Origin: Hericium rajendrae
Lineage: Eukaryota > Basidiomycota > Agaricomycetes > Russulales > Hericiaceae
Assembly (NCBI GenBank): GCA_033439255.1
Contig: CM065881.1
Location: 1,984,001 to 2,048,000 of the forward strand
Length of the DNA stretch: 64,000 nucleotides
Direction of reading: 5' to 3'
The notes beneath the pieces were generated by a model. It saw only the letters and a program-made list of their open reading frames with translations. It searched no databases and was not told the DNA's origin. Numbering within the stretch: the first letter of the stretch is position 1; each line of letters begins with the position of its first letter. Shown here one piece after another: positions 42,477 to 53,307 of the stretch. The translations under genes were made by a program, and so were the position numbers.

Positions 42477-44191
42477 TTAGACCTTCTCCTCGATCGAGAC
42501 GCCGTCGGCATCCTTCTTCGGCGCGCCGCCCTGCACGTCCGCGACGTGGATGTTGTTTGCGAGCATCTCGCGGCGGAACGCGTTCGAGCGGATGGGCGTT
42601 GTGTTCTGGTAGAGGTAGTCGATCTGCTCGAGCGATAGCCCTTTGGTCTCGGGCACGCAGAAATACGCGAAGATGATGCAGCAGAAGCACGTCGAGCCCC
42701 AGATGAAGAACACCTTCACCTCGAGGCCGGCGGAGCCGGGTACGTCGTTGACGAGGTAGGGCGTTGCGTACGCGATGGCGAAGTTCCATAGCCAGTTGGA
42801 CGCGATGGACATAGAGAGGGCCTTGGCGCGGACATTGAGCGGGAAGATCTCGCCGACGACGACGAAGGCGATGGGGCCCCAGGTAGAGGCGAAAAACGCG
42901 ATATAGATACAGACGAGGGCGATGAGGCCCTGCTGGCCGCTCTTGTTCTCAACGGAGATGGTGACACCGATGATGGCAATGAGGAACTCGCACACGCACA
43001 TGCCGGTGGCGCCGACGATAAGCAGCGTGCGGCGGCCAAAGCGCTCGACCCCCCACATGCCGGGGAGAGTCATAAACACGTTAACGATGTTGGTCGCGAC
43101 GGAGATGAGGAAGGGGTTGTGGATGCCCGAGTTTTGGAAGAAGGTCGTGCCGTAGTAGAAGATGAAGTTGATGCCGGTGAGCTGCTGCCACGCCTGAATG
43201 AAGATACCGGTGAGGGTACGGAAGAGGATCTTGTTGTAGCCGGGCTTGAAACAGTCGAGATACGAGCTCTCGCCGAGCTCCTCCTCAGCATGCAAGTTGG
43301 CGCGGATCTCGTCGAGCTCAATGGTGACGTCCTCGTGGTCCGCGGGGAGGCCGGTGAGGCGAGATAGCGAGGCAGCGGCATCGGCGTCACGATGTTTTTT
43401 GATGAACCAACGGGGCGACTCCGGGAGGAAGATCATGCCAGAACTCAGGACGGCAGCCCAGATGAATTGGACGGCGATGAGAATCCTGTATGAGGAGTGA
43501 TCAGGGCGGTTCTGGGTAGCGTTGGCGATGACCGAGGCAAGGAGAAGACCGATAGTGATAGCCCACTGGTAGGCGGAGACGACGGCACCACGAATCCAGC
43601 GGGGGGAACACTCGGACTGGTACATGGGGATGAGGGTGGAGACGAGACCGACACCAAGACCGGCGAAGACACGGCCAACGACGAAGAGGGCCATGGCGGT
43701 GGAGGCGGTCTGCATAGCAACACCGACGCTGAAGACAAGGCATGATAAGATGATGCCCCATTTACGACCTATGGTATCGCCAACGGGAGCTCCAAAGAGC
43801 GCACCTGGACATGGCATGAATACGAAAGTGGCGGGGCAATGTGGGGAGAAAAAGCTTACCGAAGAAGGTACCAGCAGAGAGGATGGACACGACAAGGGAC
43901 TGCTGTGAGGAAGTGATGGCATAGCCCGATGGGTTTGTCGTGCTGACTGGGACCTGGTGGCCAAAGGTCTCTAGCCAGTTAGGCGTGGCCTGGATACCAG
44001 AGATGGTACCAGTGTCATAACCGTAGAGGATACCACCAAAGGCGGCGAAGGAAGTCTAGCGCGACGAGAACGGTAAGTCACAAGATGGATAGCAAGAGGC
44101 AGTGAGTCCTTACCATGAGAATACCAGCGATGGCATTCTTGGGAGCGTTGGCACCAATGCCGTTGCCTGAAACTACTGCACCTCCGGCCAT
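42477..44191 (-). CDS. Hexose/monosaccharide transporter, MFS sugar porter
   Basis: A plasma-membrane proton-coupled or facilitative sugar carrier with 12 membrane segments. The start at 44191 (MAGGAVVSGNGIGANAPKNA) joins to TSFAAFGGILYGYDTGTISG, the N-terminal sugar-porter motif. The loop 2-3 motif is GDTIGRKWGIILSC (about 43780), then GRVFAGLGVGLVSTLIPMYQ and SECSPRWIRGAVVSAYQW. The mid-loop has FLPESPRWF. TM7 has IQAWQQLTGINFIFYYGTTF (about 43190), and the C-terminal half has GVERFGRRTLLI and FVVVGEIFPLNVRAKALSMS (about 42850), ending FCVPETKGLSLEQIDYLYQN. All PROSITE-type sugar transporter motifs are there. Codon use is strongly GC-biased, suggesting high expression. Which hexose it carries is not decided. 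Confidence 0.93.
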
Positions 44192-44290
44192 GGTGAACAG
44201 AGGAATATACGCAGCGGAGCTGTGCGTAGACGGTGGACGAGGGAAAGAATACGAACGACCGTTGGAAATGCATGGCGGGACAGATGGATG

Positions 44291-44300
44291 AATTTATACG
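44291..44300 (-). promoter_or_regulatory. TATA-like box of the hexose transporter gene
   Basis: On the minus strand this reads CGTATAAATT, about 100 bp before the ATG at 44191, a normal distance for a TATA box plus a leader of about 70 nt. Confidence 0.5.
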
Positions 44301-47300
44301 GCGGGCTTGTCGCGATGGGCGTGTCGAACTTGCAGCACATGGTTCCTTCTCTCCTCGTACCTGGCCCCCCAGCCACTCCGCGCCCCGTTGCTCACATGAC
44401 CGCCTTTTCACCTTCGTTCCTGACCGCATCTTTTCAACACAACGCTTCGCTACCTGCCCCGCGCCTATTTCCGTGCCCCACCCATTCGCCCACCATCCAG
44501 CAACATTAAAAAAGCCTAAACCGCAACGAAAAGAAGGATCGACACGCGCACCTCCATAATTCGGGTCCGAACAGATGCCAGTCCATCCCTTCACGACCGA
44601 TCTCCCCAAGCAACCCCACGCCCCGCCCCCACCCCCGCATCACCCCACAGCATGGTCGTATTTGATTTCCTCACCCTGCCATCTAACCGGATTCGGACCC
44701 GTGTCCACGCTGTCTTCCCACTCTGCCCTGCCGCGGCCGGCTCTTCGGTACAGCGCGCGTTTCCTGTGTCAGTCACCGGTGAGCAACCGGTGTGCGCGTC
44801 CATTTTCTAATGTCGTACGGGAAATATGTCCCGCAGTGCAAGCTCCGAACCGTTGGAAGGGGCGAAATGCACCGGGAAATGCGTCGAACAGACTCTGGCG
44901 CCTTGGCGGCTGCATTCTGTGCGTTTGCGCCTCGTAATGCATAGCAATTCGTAACGCATGAAATTCGCGTAGTGTATGTGCACCTATCAAGCTTGTGGCG
45001 TGCAAAGTTGTTGTGATTTCTCGAACGTCGAAATGCATGAAAGCGACGTCCCATTCCAATCAGCATCACGATGGACCACGGCCACCAACGGCACCTGCCG
45101 TAATGCTGTCAAACAAGTTCATATGATAGAATATGGAGTGCGGACAGGTGCGAACCTGCTCTGCTCAATCCGTGATGCATGCTTGATGCATTTCACCCCG
45201 GCAATCACCCTGATGGACGTTAAACGTGGGGTCCAAACTGGTCTGAATCCCCGTCGAACCTGCAGATCTGACGTACATACTGCGTCTACCATCTCCGAGC
45301 CCAGGACTGACCGTGCTTCGAACTTCGCGCGGCGGCATGTGGGACGCGATGCGCTGCGCCGACGCCGACGCAGCAATGACGCGATGCCGCAGAAGGACGT
45401 CGGATACACCAAGGATACACCGAGATGAGACACAGGGCTGGGCGCGCTGCTTGCAATTTGAGTGATGGGAGGGGAGGCCGACGGCGCAGAGCGACCAGAC
45501 ATTAAAATGAATCTTGAGGAATGGAGATGAGGTTTCAAGGCAAAGAAAGTCCTCTCTGGCCATGCACGTGAGTTCTTCCAGCCGCGAGAGCTCCAAGCAA
45601 ATAATTATGTGTTGTAAACGCTGCTCACTTAGACGTCATCAGCATGCTGATCCAATCACGCACCCTGCATTTGGGGTACCAGCCCTGGACAACGGGTTAC
45701 CAGACTTCTCGTGCCTGCAGCATCGATATGAACCGGCCCATACAGTTTCAAAGCAGCATCATAGGGCGTCAAGATACCGCGAAACGAGAGCACGGATTGA
45801 CATTCTAGTAACCGCACCACGCCTGGACCTACAAGCTCCAACACTCACGCTCCATGACTAGACTGGAAATCCATGTACCTCATGACCACTGGGTCGCGTC
45901 CTCGAAGATGGAGAAGCACGTCGGGAGGTGCGCTTCGCGGCCCCAGCGCGTCACATGGGGCTCGAGGCGAGATGCGGCAGGGCGAAGGCTATCTTGGGTT
46001 CTGGATCGGCGCAGGTGTCCGAGAATGCGAGTTCCTGGGCGAGAGAGACGAGGCGGGCAGTAGTGAGAGTGCTGAGGACATATTTCGAGGGATTGGTGAG
46101 GCTTCGCGCGGTATCGGAGCTGGAAGGTATACGAATTCAACAGCGGAAGGCGGTGGTCGTCGCTTTCCGCGGCGGGGAATAAGTAGTTGCACCGCAGAAA
46201 TGAACCAGCTCGGCTCTGTAGTATAAATAAAGTGGCATCGCATAGATTGAACAGATAGATGCGATGGGTTCCCAAGGTTTGCGATATGTATCGCGGCTCC
46301 GAGTCTGTCAGTGCCCAAGCCAGATGGGAAATTCGAGTTCCAAACGCTCAAGCGCTCATTCTCGGCGTCCCATGTGATTTGTCTTCTGGGTTGAGTGATC
46401 TAGGTGCCCTCAACAAATTGCATAGCGTTGGCGGTCTAGAGGTCTTAAAAAAAACCAGTGGTTACTCGTATATTGCGGTGAATGGGTAGTGGCCTGGTAA
46501 TGGCCAGTAGCCGATTTGATGAGCTGATCTTACAACGTTCTGCACCGGCCGCACGATGAACGGCCGACCGCAGGAGGAATCATGGAATGTGCATTTCACT
46601 CTACGAACTCAAATAAATCAGCGCAGCCTCTGCCTGGTGCCCAAAACAACCTGAGAACCTACGTTGACATGAACCTCCTCTTCTTCGCTCTCTGTATGTT
46701 GGATGCCTTCAAGCACTACAGACCACAAGAAATTTTCGTCGACCCGAGTTTAAACGTTCACCGTAGCCAGCACGCCAAGCAAACAACTCACTGCAAAGAC
46801 TGGCATTCGATCGCCAGCATTCGAAATTCGCGCAGCGGTGCTCGGGGGCACATCCGCCGCCGCATGCACCGTCGCTTGTTTCGCGCCGATTTGAAATCAC
46901 CCCGCGGGGTAAATTCAAATTGTGGTTCTTGCACGCGTGGGGCGATCGGCTGTTGTGCAGAAAATGCGTCGGGGCCGGGAATTGTTGTTCTCGTTTAACT
47001 AGGCGTGTATTGCTGTAGGATATGATACGGCAGGGGGTGGTCCGCACGAAGTATGGAGGATGCGCAGTAGATGTGCGAGACGGCATTATGTGTCGCAGTG
47101 GTCATTGCCCTGCAACGTCGGGCGCGCGATGTCGTGATCAGAGGGGCACATATGCCGTGGGTATGCAGATGCGAGCGGCCCTGTGCCAGGTGGAGCGCGC
47201 CTGCGGGAGGAGTTGGAAACTATGCGTCCATTGATGTGGAAGCGCGACGAGCCCCGTCGCAGTACCGTACCGGCTGACTGACAGCACCGATCAGTACGCG

Positions 47301-49001
47301 TATGGCGGGATGACTGCAATTGATCGATGTACAGCCGGTAGGGACCGGGGTAGCAAGTTGTCCACCATTTGTTGTCCACCACTTGTGCCAACGATAAGGC
47401 AGGACTTGTTGAAGCAAGATGGCTCGAATGGGCTACAGAAATAGACACCAAGCGCTTACTCTCAACACGAATTCGGATGCGGCGCAGGATGCATACAGTG
47501 CACAGCCACTTACGGCTAGGTGATTATGGACGGCCACGCCGGCGAGTTGAATGGAGAAGCGTAAATGAAGATGTAGAATGCGAGCGTATTGTCGCCGCGC
47601 ATCAGATGACTGCAGCATTGCAGATCCGCTAACCAGAGCATACCCATTAGTCAAAGCTCCCTGAACGCTGGACTGCAAAGAACATCACGGACCCGTAAGC
47701 AGATAGCGCAGTGGGTATCCCTGATCGTGAAACAAAAACTTTGCTTGCTTGAGCCATAATTGAATTTGAAAGGTACCGCAGGTAAAGAAAGAATAACATC
47801 TAGGCGAACACTCAGTGAAAAATGGGGCGGGAAAGACGCACATGACATACCGTCACATGGAAGCACATGAACAGATGGTTGCCTCTTGACGCAAATCAAT
47901 CAGTAGCGAGGGACGTAAGGACTCAGGATTGAAGCAAGCATGCGCCTGGCTGCAACGTCGGTTTTCACCTGCATCTGCAAACGAGTCACCGTTAGCCAGC
48001 CCTAAGGCAAGGAAAGAATGACCCCATGCATTGTATGGAACAAGCATCAAGCATGCTGCCAATGGCCTCCGGCTGCAAGTATTTTGGATAGTATAAATAA
48101 GGAAATTGAAAACCGAGTGCGACCAGATCTCAAATGCCTCCCTAAGCTCGGAATTGTCGAGACTCGGCGGATAGTCATCTAACATTGTTCCTTAAGATCA
48201 CACCCGGTCATCAGCTGAGATCATCGAGATAAATAAGAAAGCCGTTCGTAAACGTACCTTTGCGGCTCAGACCTTGCGACGCGATACACCTCCGAGCCCT
48301 CGGTGCCTGATGCCACGAATGATCTTGATTATCCAGCGGAACGGTCGCTATGACATGTGATCCTCGAAGCGTCCGCTTAGAACCTGAGCACCTTCACCTT
48401 TTAAGGTTCCAGCAGAATAGATTGCACAACACCCCAACGGCACAGCTCTCGCTGTATCTCACTCGCTTTGAACTGCCATAAAGACCGTCCTTGAGCTGGG
48501 GTATGAGCCACTCTCCTATCGAACAATGTATGGTGCGTACCTGAGCAATTGCGTATTGCCCTCGAACAGATTGCCCGACGCATATCGCTAGCCATCCTGA
48601 GTGGGAGTTGTAGCTATGCATTTCAAAAATGTTCCGGCACCATGAGAAAGTTTGTTGATTGTAGTAGAGGCTACGCCCAGATGAACCTAAGTGCTTCGGG
48701 TTGCCAGTGATACCAGGTCAGTAGCTCATTTCAAAGTCGAAGTATGAATATTTGCTCGAAAGCGCAGAATCCCCGACGAGTGATGCCGCTCGCTTGCATG
48801 AAGTAAAATGAAGCAGATGAAGCAGAGAACGAGGATGACACCGAGACTTCTCCAGTACAACATCATCATCAGCGTATAAGAGAGCATACAGCAATAGAAA
48901 GAGCAAAAACACTTAATATACACACTAGTTCGTTACAACGGCGCGACCGCAGGCACCATATAACCGTCTGCGCCGCGCAAAGCAGCAATTCTATCCATTT
49001 A
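44301..49001. other. Gene desert of about 4.7 kb
   Basis: By far the longest stretch without a recognisable gene in a window where spacers are usually 90-600 bp. Base composition and CpG look like the coding neighbours, not like the AT islands. Many open frames of 60-150 codons overlap in all six frames, as random GC-rich sequence gives; none shows a family motif. Two TATA-like motifs AGTATAAATAA occur on the + strand (about 46220-46230 and 48090-48100). A 14-bp direct repeat lies at 47358-47385. It may hold long non-coding RNAs, a fast-evolving gene or upstream control of the sugar transporter. None of these is shown. Confidence 0.6.
47358..47385. repeat. Tandem duplication of a 14-bp unit
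   Basis: TTGTCCACCATTTG is followed at once by TTGTCCACCACTTG, one mismatch in 14. A local slippage duplication is the likely origin. Confidence 0.85.
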
Positions 49002-49679
49002 GTTCTTCTTATCGGGTTCGTCGTGGAAATTGAGGGAGATAGAGTTGACACAGTGCCGCTCATCAGCTAAATGGTGTCTGTCAAACCTAGTATCTAGAAA
49101 CATGCTACGGAAAAGCTCACTGGGAGTGTCGAACCCCTCTCCCTTAAAGACGTGGCCGAGGTGACTGCCGCATGCCGTGCATGTTATCTCGATGCGGGTC
49201 ATTCCCCAAGCTCGGTCCTCATGCCTCGTCACGGCACCAGGGATAGCTGTCAACAGTCATCAGAATGACGAACAGCACAGACACATAATTTGACACACCG
49301 TCAAAGAAAGCGGGCCAGCCACACCCGCTGCTGAACTTGGTGGTGCTCTTGTAGAGAGGGGCATCGCAGGCTCCACAAGTGTAAACGCCCTCGCCCTTGA
49401 AGTGTTCGTATTTACCGGTCCCAGCTGGCTCAGTGCCCTTCTCTCGGAGAATACGAAACTTTGAAAACCGTATCAGCAGGTGAATAACAGGAAATGTAAC
49501 CACAGGATCTTCACCTGTTGAGGAGAGAGTATGGCGCGCCATTCGGAATCAGATTTCGTCTTGGATGGATCTGCCATGATGCGATGGGTTGTGAAAAGCG
49601 TACGACTGTGAGATGCAGAACAACGACAGTTCCTGCCGGCGACCTTATATCTAGGTAATACGGGGGCTATTCTGCGCAT
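49002..49679 (-). CDS. Peptide methionine-R-sulfoxide reductase (MsrB)
   Basis: The enzyme reduces methionine-R-sulfoxide in proteins. The start at 49577 gives MADPSKTKSDSEWRAILSPQ, then exons with FRILREKGTEPAGTGKYEHF and YTCGACDAPLYKSTTKFSSG. The zinc-binding pairs are CGAC (about 49360) and CTAC in RIEITCTACGSHLGHVFKGE (about 49180). The catalytic cysteine is in RHCVNSISLNF (about 49050). The frame is open further upstream to an ATG at 49679, which gives an Arg-rich leader (MRRIAPVLPRYKVAGRNCRC, then SASHSRTLFTTHRI) like a mitochondrial presequence. Two starts could thus give mitochondrial and cytosolic forms, as known for some fungal and animal Msr genes; here it is inference. The stop lies at about 49002, after DEPDKKN. 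Confidence 0.92.
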
Positions 49680-49877
49680 GCAGAAGGATGAATCAGATTG
49701 TACCGCAACCAGGGCAAGCTGGTGTAAGCCGCGGGGCAGAAGAGCGTGTGTACGCGCCATGCATGTGAAGCACCACGTGACGCCCCCGATCCGCCCGGGG
49801 CGAAATTTCGTCCCTCACCGAGTCCGACGCCCGACGCCTGACGCCTTCTTGTCGTCGTCCCCAACGTCCATCACACG
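49680..49877. promoter_or_regulatory. Divergent promoter region MsrB / TIM44
   Basis: Only 198 bp separate the long-form MsrB start and the TIM44 start, or 300 bp from the short form. Both promoters must fit here. GC-rich, no TATA box seen. Confidence 0.55.
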
Positions 49878-51548
49878 ATGCTGCCTCGTCATCTCCGTCG
49901 GTCTATCCCCGCGCCCTCAGTTCTGCGCGCTGTCGCGCATGCTCAGCGCCGTCCCGTGTACCCGCCTCCCTTCCGGATACCTGGCACGCTGCCAGCGAGC
50001 GGCGCGGCGCCCTTCCACTCGTCTGCGCGTCGGAACGACGAGCTTCCCAAGTCCCCCTTCCAGACCTTTGTAGATGTACTGAGGGATGAGCTGCGGAAGA
50101 ACCGGGAGCTGCAGGATAACGTGAAGCAGCTGCAGGGTGACGTGGATAAATTCCAGGACTCGGAGGCCATGAAGCGGGCGAGAGAGACGTATGAGCGGGC
50201 TCGGGTGAGTGCTTTTGGCGGACTTTTATCAACGCAGGATAGTAGCTCATAGTGCTATCTAGTTAGCGTCCAGTATCAAAGAGAACCCTCGGCTGCGTGC
50301 TGCCGCCGAGGAGCTCAGGAAGACAGGTGTCAAGGTAGGAGACGCGGTGTCGGAGGCTCTCAAGTCCATGGAAGAGAGCGATCTCGCAAGAGCGGTACGA
50401 AAAGTTATACTATAGAATGAAATCTAGCTATTTATTCCATCCTCTCAGATCTCTCGAGCGTCCGCATCCATTTCCTCGACTATTGCATCAACGACCGAGC
50501 CCATTCGTAACACAGCGGCGTACAAAACGCTCTCAGAAACCCTCATAGATGCATTGGATGACTCCGGAACTGCCAAACATGCTGGTTTCGAAGAGAAGGA
50601 GGCTAGGCGCAAGAGGCGGCAGGCGCGGCTTGCAAAAGCCGGGAAAGAGGGACGCTTGAAACCCCGAACGACTGCAAACCCCGAGTACGTTTTATGCCGT
50701 CAATATAGCGGGACTGCTACTAATCTACGCATTGCTCCCCACAGGGCAGGATCTGCACTTGTCCTGCATGCTGCTTCTCCTCGCCAGGAGCGGTGGCAGA
50801 AATTGAAGGAGACCAACCCGGTGCTCCAGTATTTTGCCTCCCTGCGCCAGTCCTACGATGAGTCTGAGAACCCCGTCATCTCTTCCCTTCGTTCCGTTAC
50901 CTCCACCGTTGGATCTTGGTTCGATGAGAATGAGACCGCTCAAGTCATGCGCACGATGAAGAATCTCGATCCCAGCTTTACGATGGAGTCCTTTGAGCGG
51001 GAGCTGAGAGAGTACATCGTACCAGAAGTCGTCGACGCGTACTTGAGTGCGGACCGGGACGCGCTGAAGGCATGGTGTAGTGAAGCGGTCAGTTCACGTC
51101 CTCGTTGTCCATACGTAGTTTGCGACATCTCAACATCTCAACATTACAGACATATAATGTTCTGTGGGCAACAATGGAACAGTATCTCCGCCAAGGTCTG
51201 GTCTCGGACTCCAAGGTCCTCGACATCCGCCAGGTAGATGTGAACACGGGCAAATTCCTTGAGAACAACGTCCCGGTGTTCGTCATCACTTTCGCAACCC
51301 AGGAGGTCTTGCTTTTCCGAAATGTTGCGACCGGCGAGGTCGCAGTCGGCGCAGAAAACCGCGTTGAACAGTGCCATTACGCTGCAGTCATTACGAGGGT
51401 GGAGGAGGAGCTGGACAACGAAGTCACAGGTGGTTGGAAAGTCGTAGAGGTACGTCAAGCTGATTTCCCGATCTATTAACCTTTGCGCCTTGGACTAATA
51501 AGGTTTCTTTCACAGATGGCGCGCCGATCGTCGCGCGCATACCTCTAA
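49878..51548 (+). CDS. TIM44: TIM44, mitochondrial import motor anchor
   Basis: TIM44 tethers mtHsp70 to the TIM23 channel on the matrix side. The start at 49878 gives an Arg/Ser presequence (MLPRHLRRSIPAPSVLRAVA), with FHSSARRNDELPKSPF as the likely cleavage area. The coiled part has FVDVLRDELRKNRELQDNVK and DSEAMKRARETYERA, then ASSIKENPRLRAAAEELRKT. Later exons give NPVLQYFASLRQSYDESENP and SVTSTVGSWFDENETAQVMR, then LDPSFTMESFERELREYIVP. The lipid-binding TIM44 domain runs from EVVDAYLSADRDALKAWCSE to LDIRQVDVNTGKFLENNVPV and ENRVEQCHYAAVITR. An intron at about 51450-51515 leads to a tiny last exon (MARRSSRAYL, stop at 51546-51548). All parts of the family are present. Confidence 0.95.
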
Positions 51549-52337
51549 ACCAAATGGCATCATAGCTACGCCCACCCGGGACGCAGATCTCCCTATCTTT
51601 GCTCTCTGCCTAAAAGCTATTCAGGCCCGCTACCCCAGGCTATTCTTGACCTCTATCCTCACCCACATACATGCCATACCTGGCACTTACCCACACAACG
51701 CATCCGCAACCACCACTCGGGATATACATATCTTATCTGTCGCATCCGATCTCATCTAGAAATGGGTTAATGCAGCTAATGATGCTTTCCGAAGATCTAA
51801 ATAAGAACCTGAGCCTACTGAAAATGTTTCAGGTAGGATCTGCGTTCAGCTTTCAGCAAAGATCTGTTATGCAGAAGAACGTCTAACGGGTAATGTCCGG
51901 GCATGCGGAAGAATACCTCGGAAATGAAGTCTAACTGCATTGTTTGCCCTGAGCGGTGTATCTGACAGCCATAAGAGGATCCTAGCAAGATCTACTGTCA
52001 TCTTCCTCGGCCCATGTTCAGAAAGAAACAACAGTGGTCCATGCTGAGAAACTGAGCCAGGCCTGCTGTGCGATTAGATCAGATTTGATTGACTTCAATT
52101 TAATTCAACCTAGATCCCTCATGCAAAGGGAGGAATACGGTATGCCGAGATGCTAGCGATGCGTAAACAAGAGTAACGAAGGGACCTGGTACGCCGTGAA
52201 AGGGAACGTCAAGGCGGCGTAGGATAGATGGCGGTAAGGTAATCAGGGAGGGATGAGAATTGCGGGATAACTTGTACAGCGCAAGAAGCGGGGCATGAAA
52301 GCAAAGAGAGAAAGGCACGACGGGGCGGAGGGAAGTC
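51549..52337. other. Convergent 3' flanks of TIM44 and tropomyosin
   Basis: About 790 bp between two stops that face each other. CT-rich and A-rich stretches only; no gene was recognised. Confidence 0.6.
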
Positions 52338-53018
52338 TACAGGCCTTCCATGTTCTGCACGAGCTCGTCGAGCTCGGCTTTGGATGCGCGGTACTTGTCT
52401 TGTGCTTCCTATAAAGGGAATAGATTAGATCATGTCGAGGGCAGAGCATCGACAGCAGACGCACCTCGTACTTCTTCTCCCACTCATCGCGCTCCTGCTC
52501 GACGCGCTGTACTTGGCGCTCGAAGTGCTCAGCTTTAACATCAACCTGTCTGAGCCTGGAAGAGCGCGTCAAACCCGATCAGTACATCGCTCCGAAATGG
52601 CGCGCCAAGTGGAACGCCAGATAATTGAGGATGAACGCACTTCTCCATAGTCTCCTTCACGTTCTTCTCCGCGGAATCCAGTTCCTCCTCGAGAAGCTGG
52701 ATCTTGCGCAGCAGGCCCTCATTTGTGGATTTGCTCGCCTCGCCCTCTTCTTGTGCGGCCTTCGCATCGGTCAACTTGCTCTCCGCCTTCTCGAGATCGG
52801 CGTCGAGAACGGAGAGTTTGTGTTGCAGAGAAGTGATCTCCTGATCCTTCTCCAAGAGTGCCTGCTCGTACTTCTTGTTCTTGGCCTCGGCCTCCTCCGC
52901 TCGGGCGACAGCATTATCGGCTTCGGTACGCAGAGAGGCGAGTTTCTGGGGAAAGAAGTATTCCAGCGCACTGTAAGATGAGATTATGATACGGACACAC
53001 CTCCTTAATCTTCTCCAT
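52338..53018 (-). CDS. TPM1: Tropomyosin
   Basis: Fungal tropomyosin is a coiled-coil dimer that winds along actin cables and the cytokinetic ring. The first exon codes only MEKIKE (start 53018); an intron of about 60 nt joins to KLASLRTEADNAVARAEEAE, the highly conserved N terminus. The main exon is an unbroken heptad coiled coil (KKYEQALLEKDQEITSLQHK, LEKAESKLTDAKAAQEEGEA). A third exon gives LRQVDVKAEHFERQVQRVEQ and RDEWEKKYE, and the last gives EAQDKYRASKAELDELVQNM, ending EGL. Total is about 161 residues, the length of the fission yeast Cdc8 form. It is divergent from the DUF2408 gene. Confidence 0.95.
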
Positions 53019-53307
53019 TGTAATATGCGAGTGTCTATGGGTATGTTACGGTTGAAGGACGATGGCAAGGGATAGTGGGTAAGGGTATTGCGCTGCCACC
53101 AGAGTATGGGTATCAGCGGAGTTTCAAACAGCTTAGGCGCGTGGGAAAGACGTGTGCGGTAGCAAATCACGTGGATAGATTTGGCGCTCACTGTTTCTGG
53201 GCGCCAGATCAAGTCAAGCCTGCCGAGCTTCCCCTCACATTCGCGTCCTACGCTCTTTGTCTTTCGCCTGCCCGTCCTGCATCTGTCGTCTCTGTGGTAA
53301 CTACAGG
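53019..53307. promoter_or_regulatory. Divergent promoter region tropomyosin / DUF2408 gene
   Basis: A 289-bp gap between outward-facing starts. No clear core box was found. Confidence 0.5.

Noticed and set aside
45873-46226. A 117-codon frame in the gene desert
   Set aside because: The opposite strand and other frames are just as open, and no conserved motif is seen.
47690-47765. A tRNA-like A box (AGCGCAGTGGGTA)
   Set aside because: No matching B box or acceptor stem within tRNA distance.
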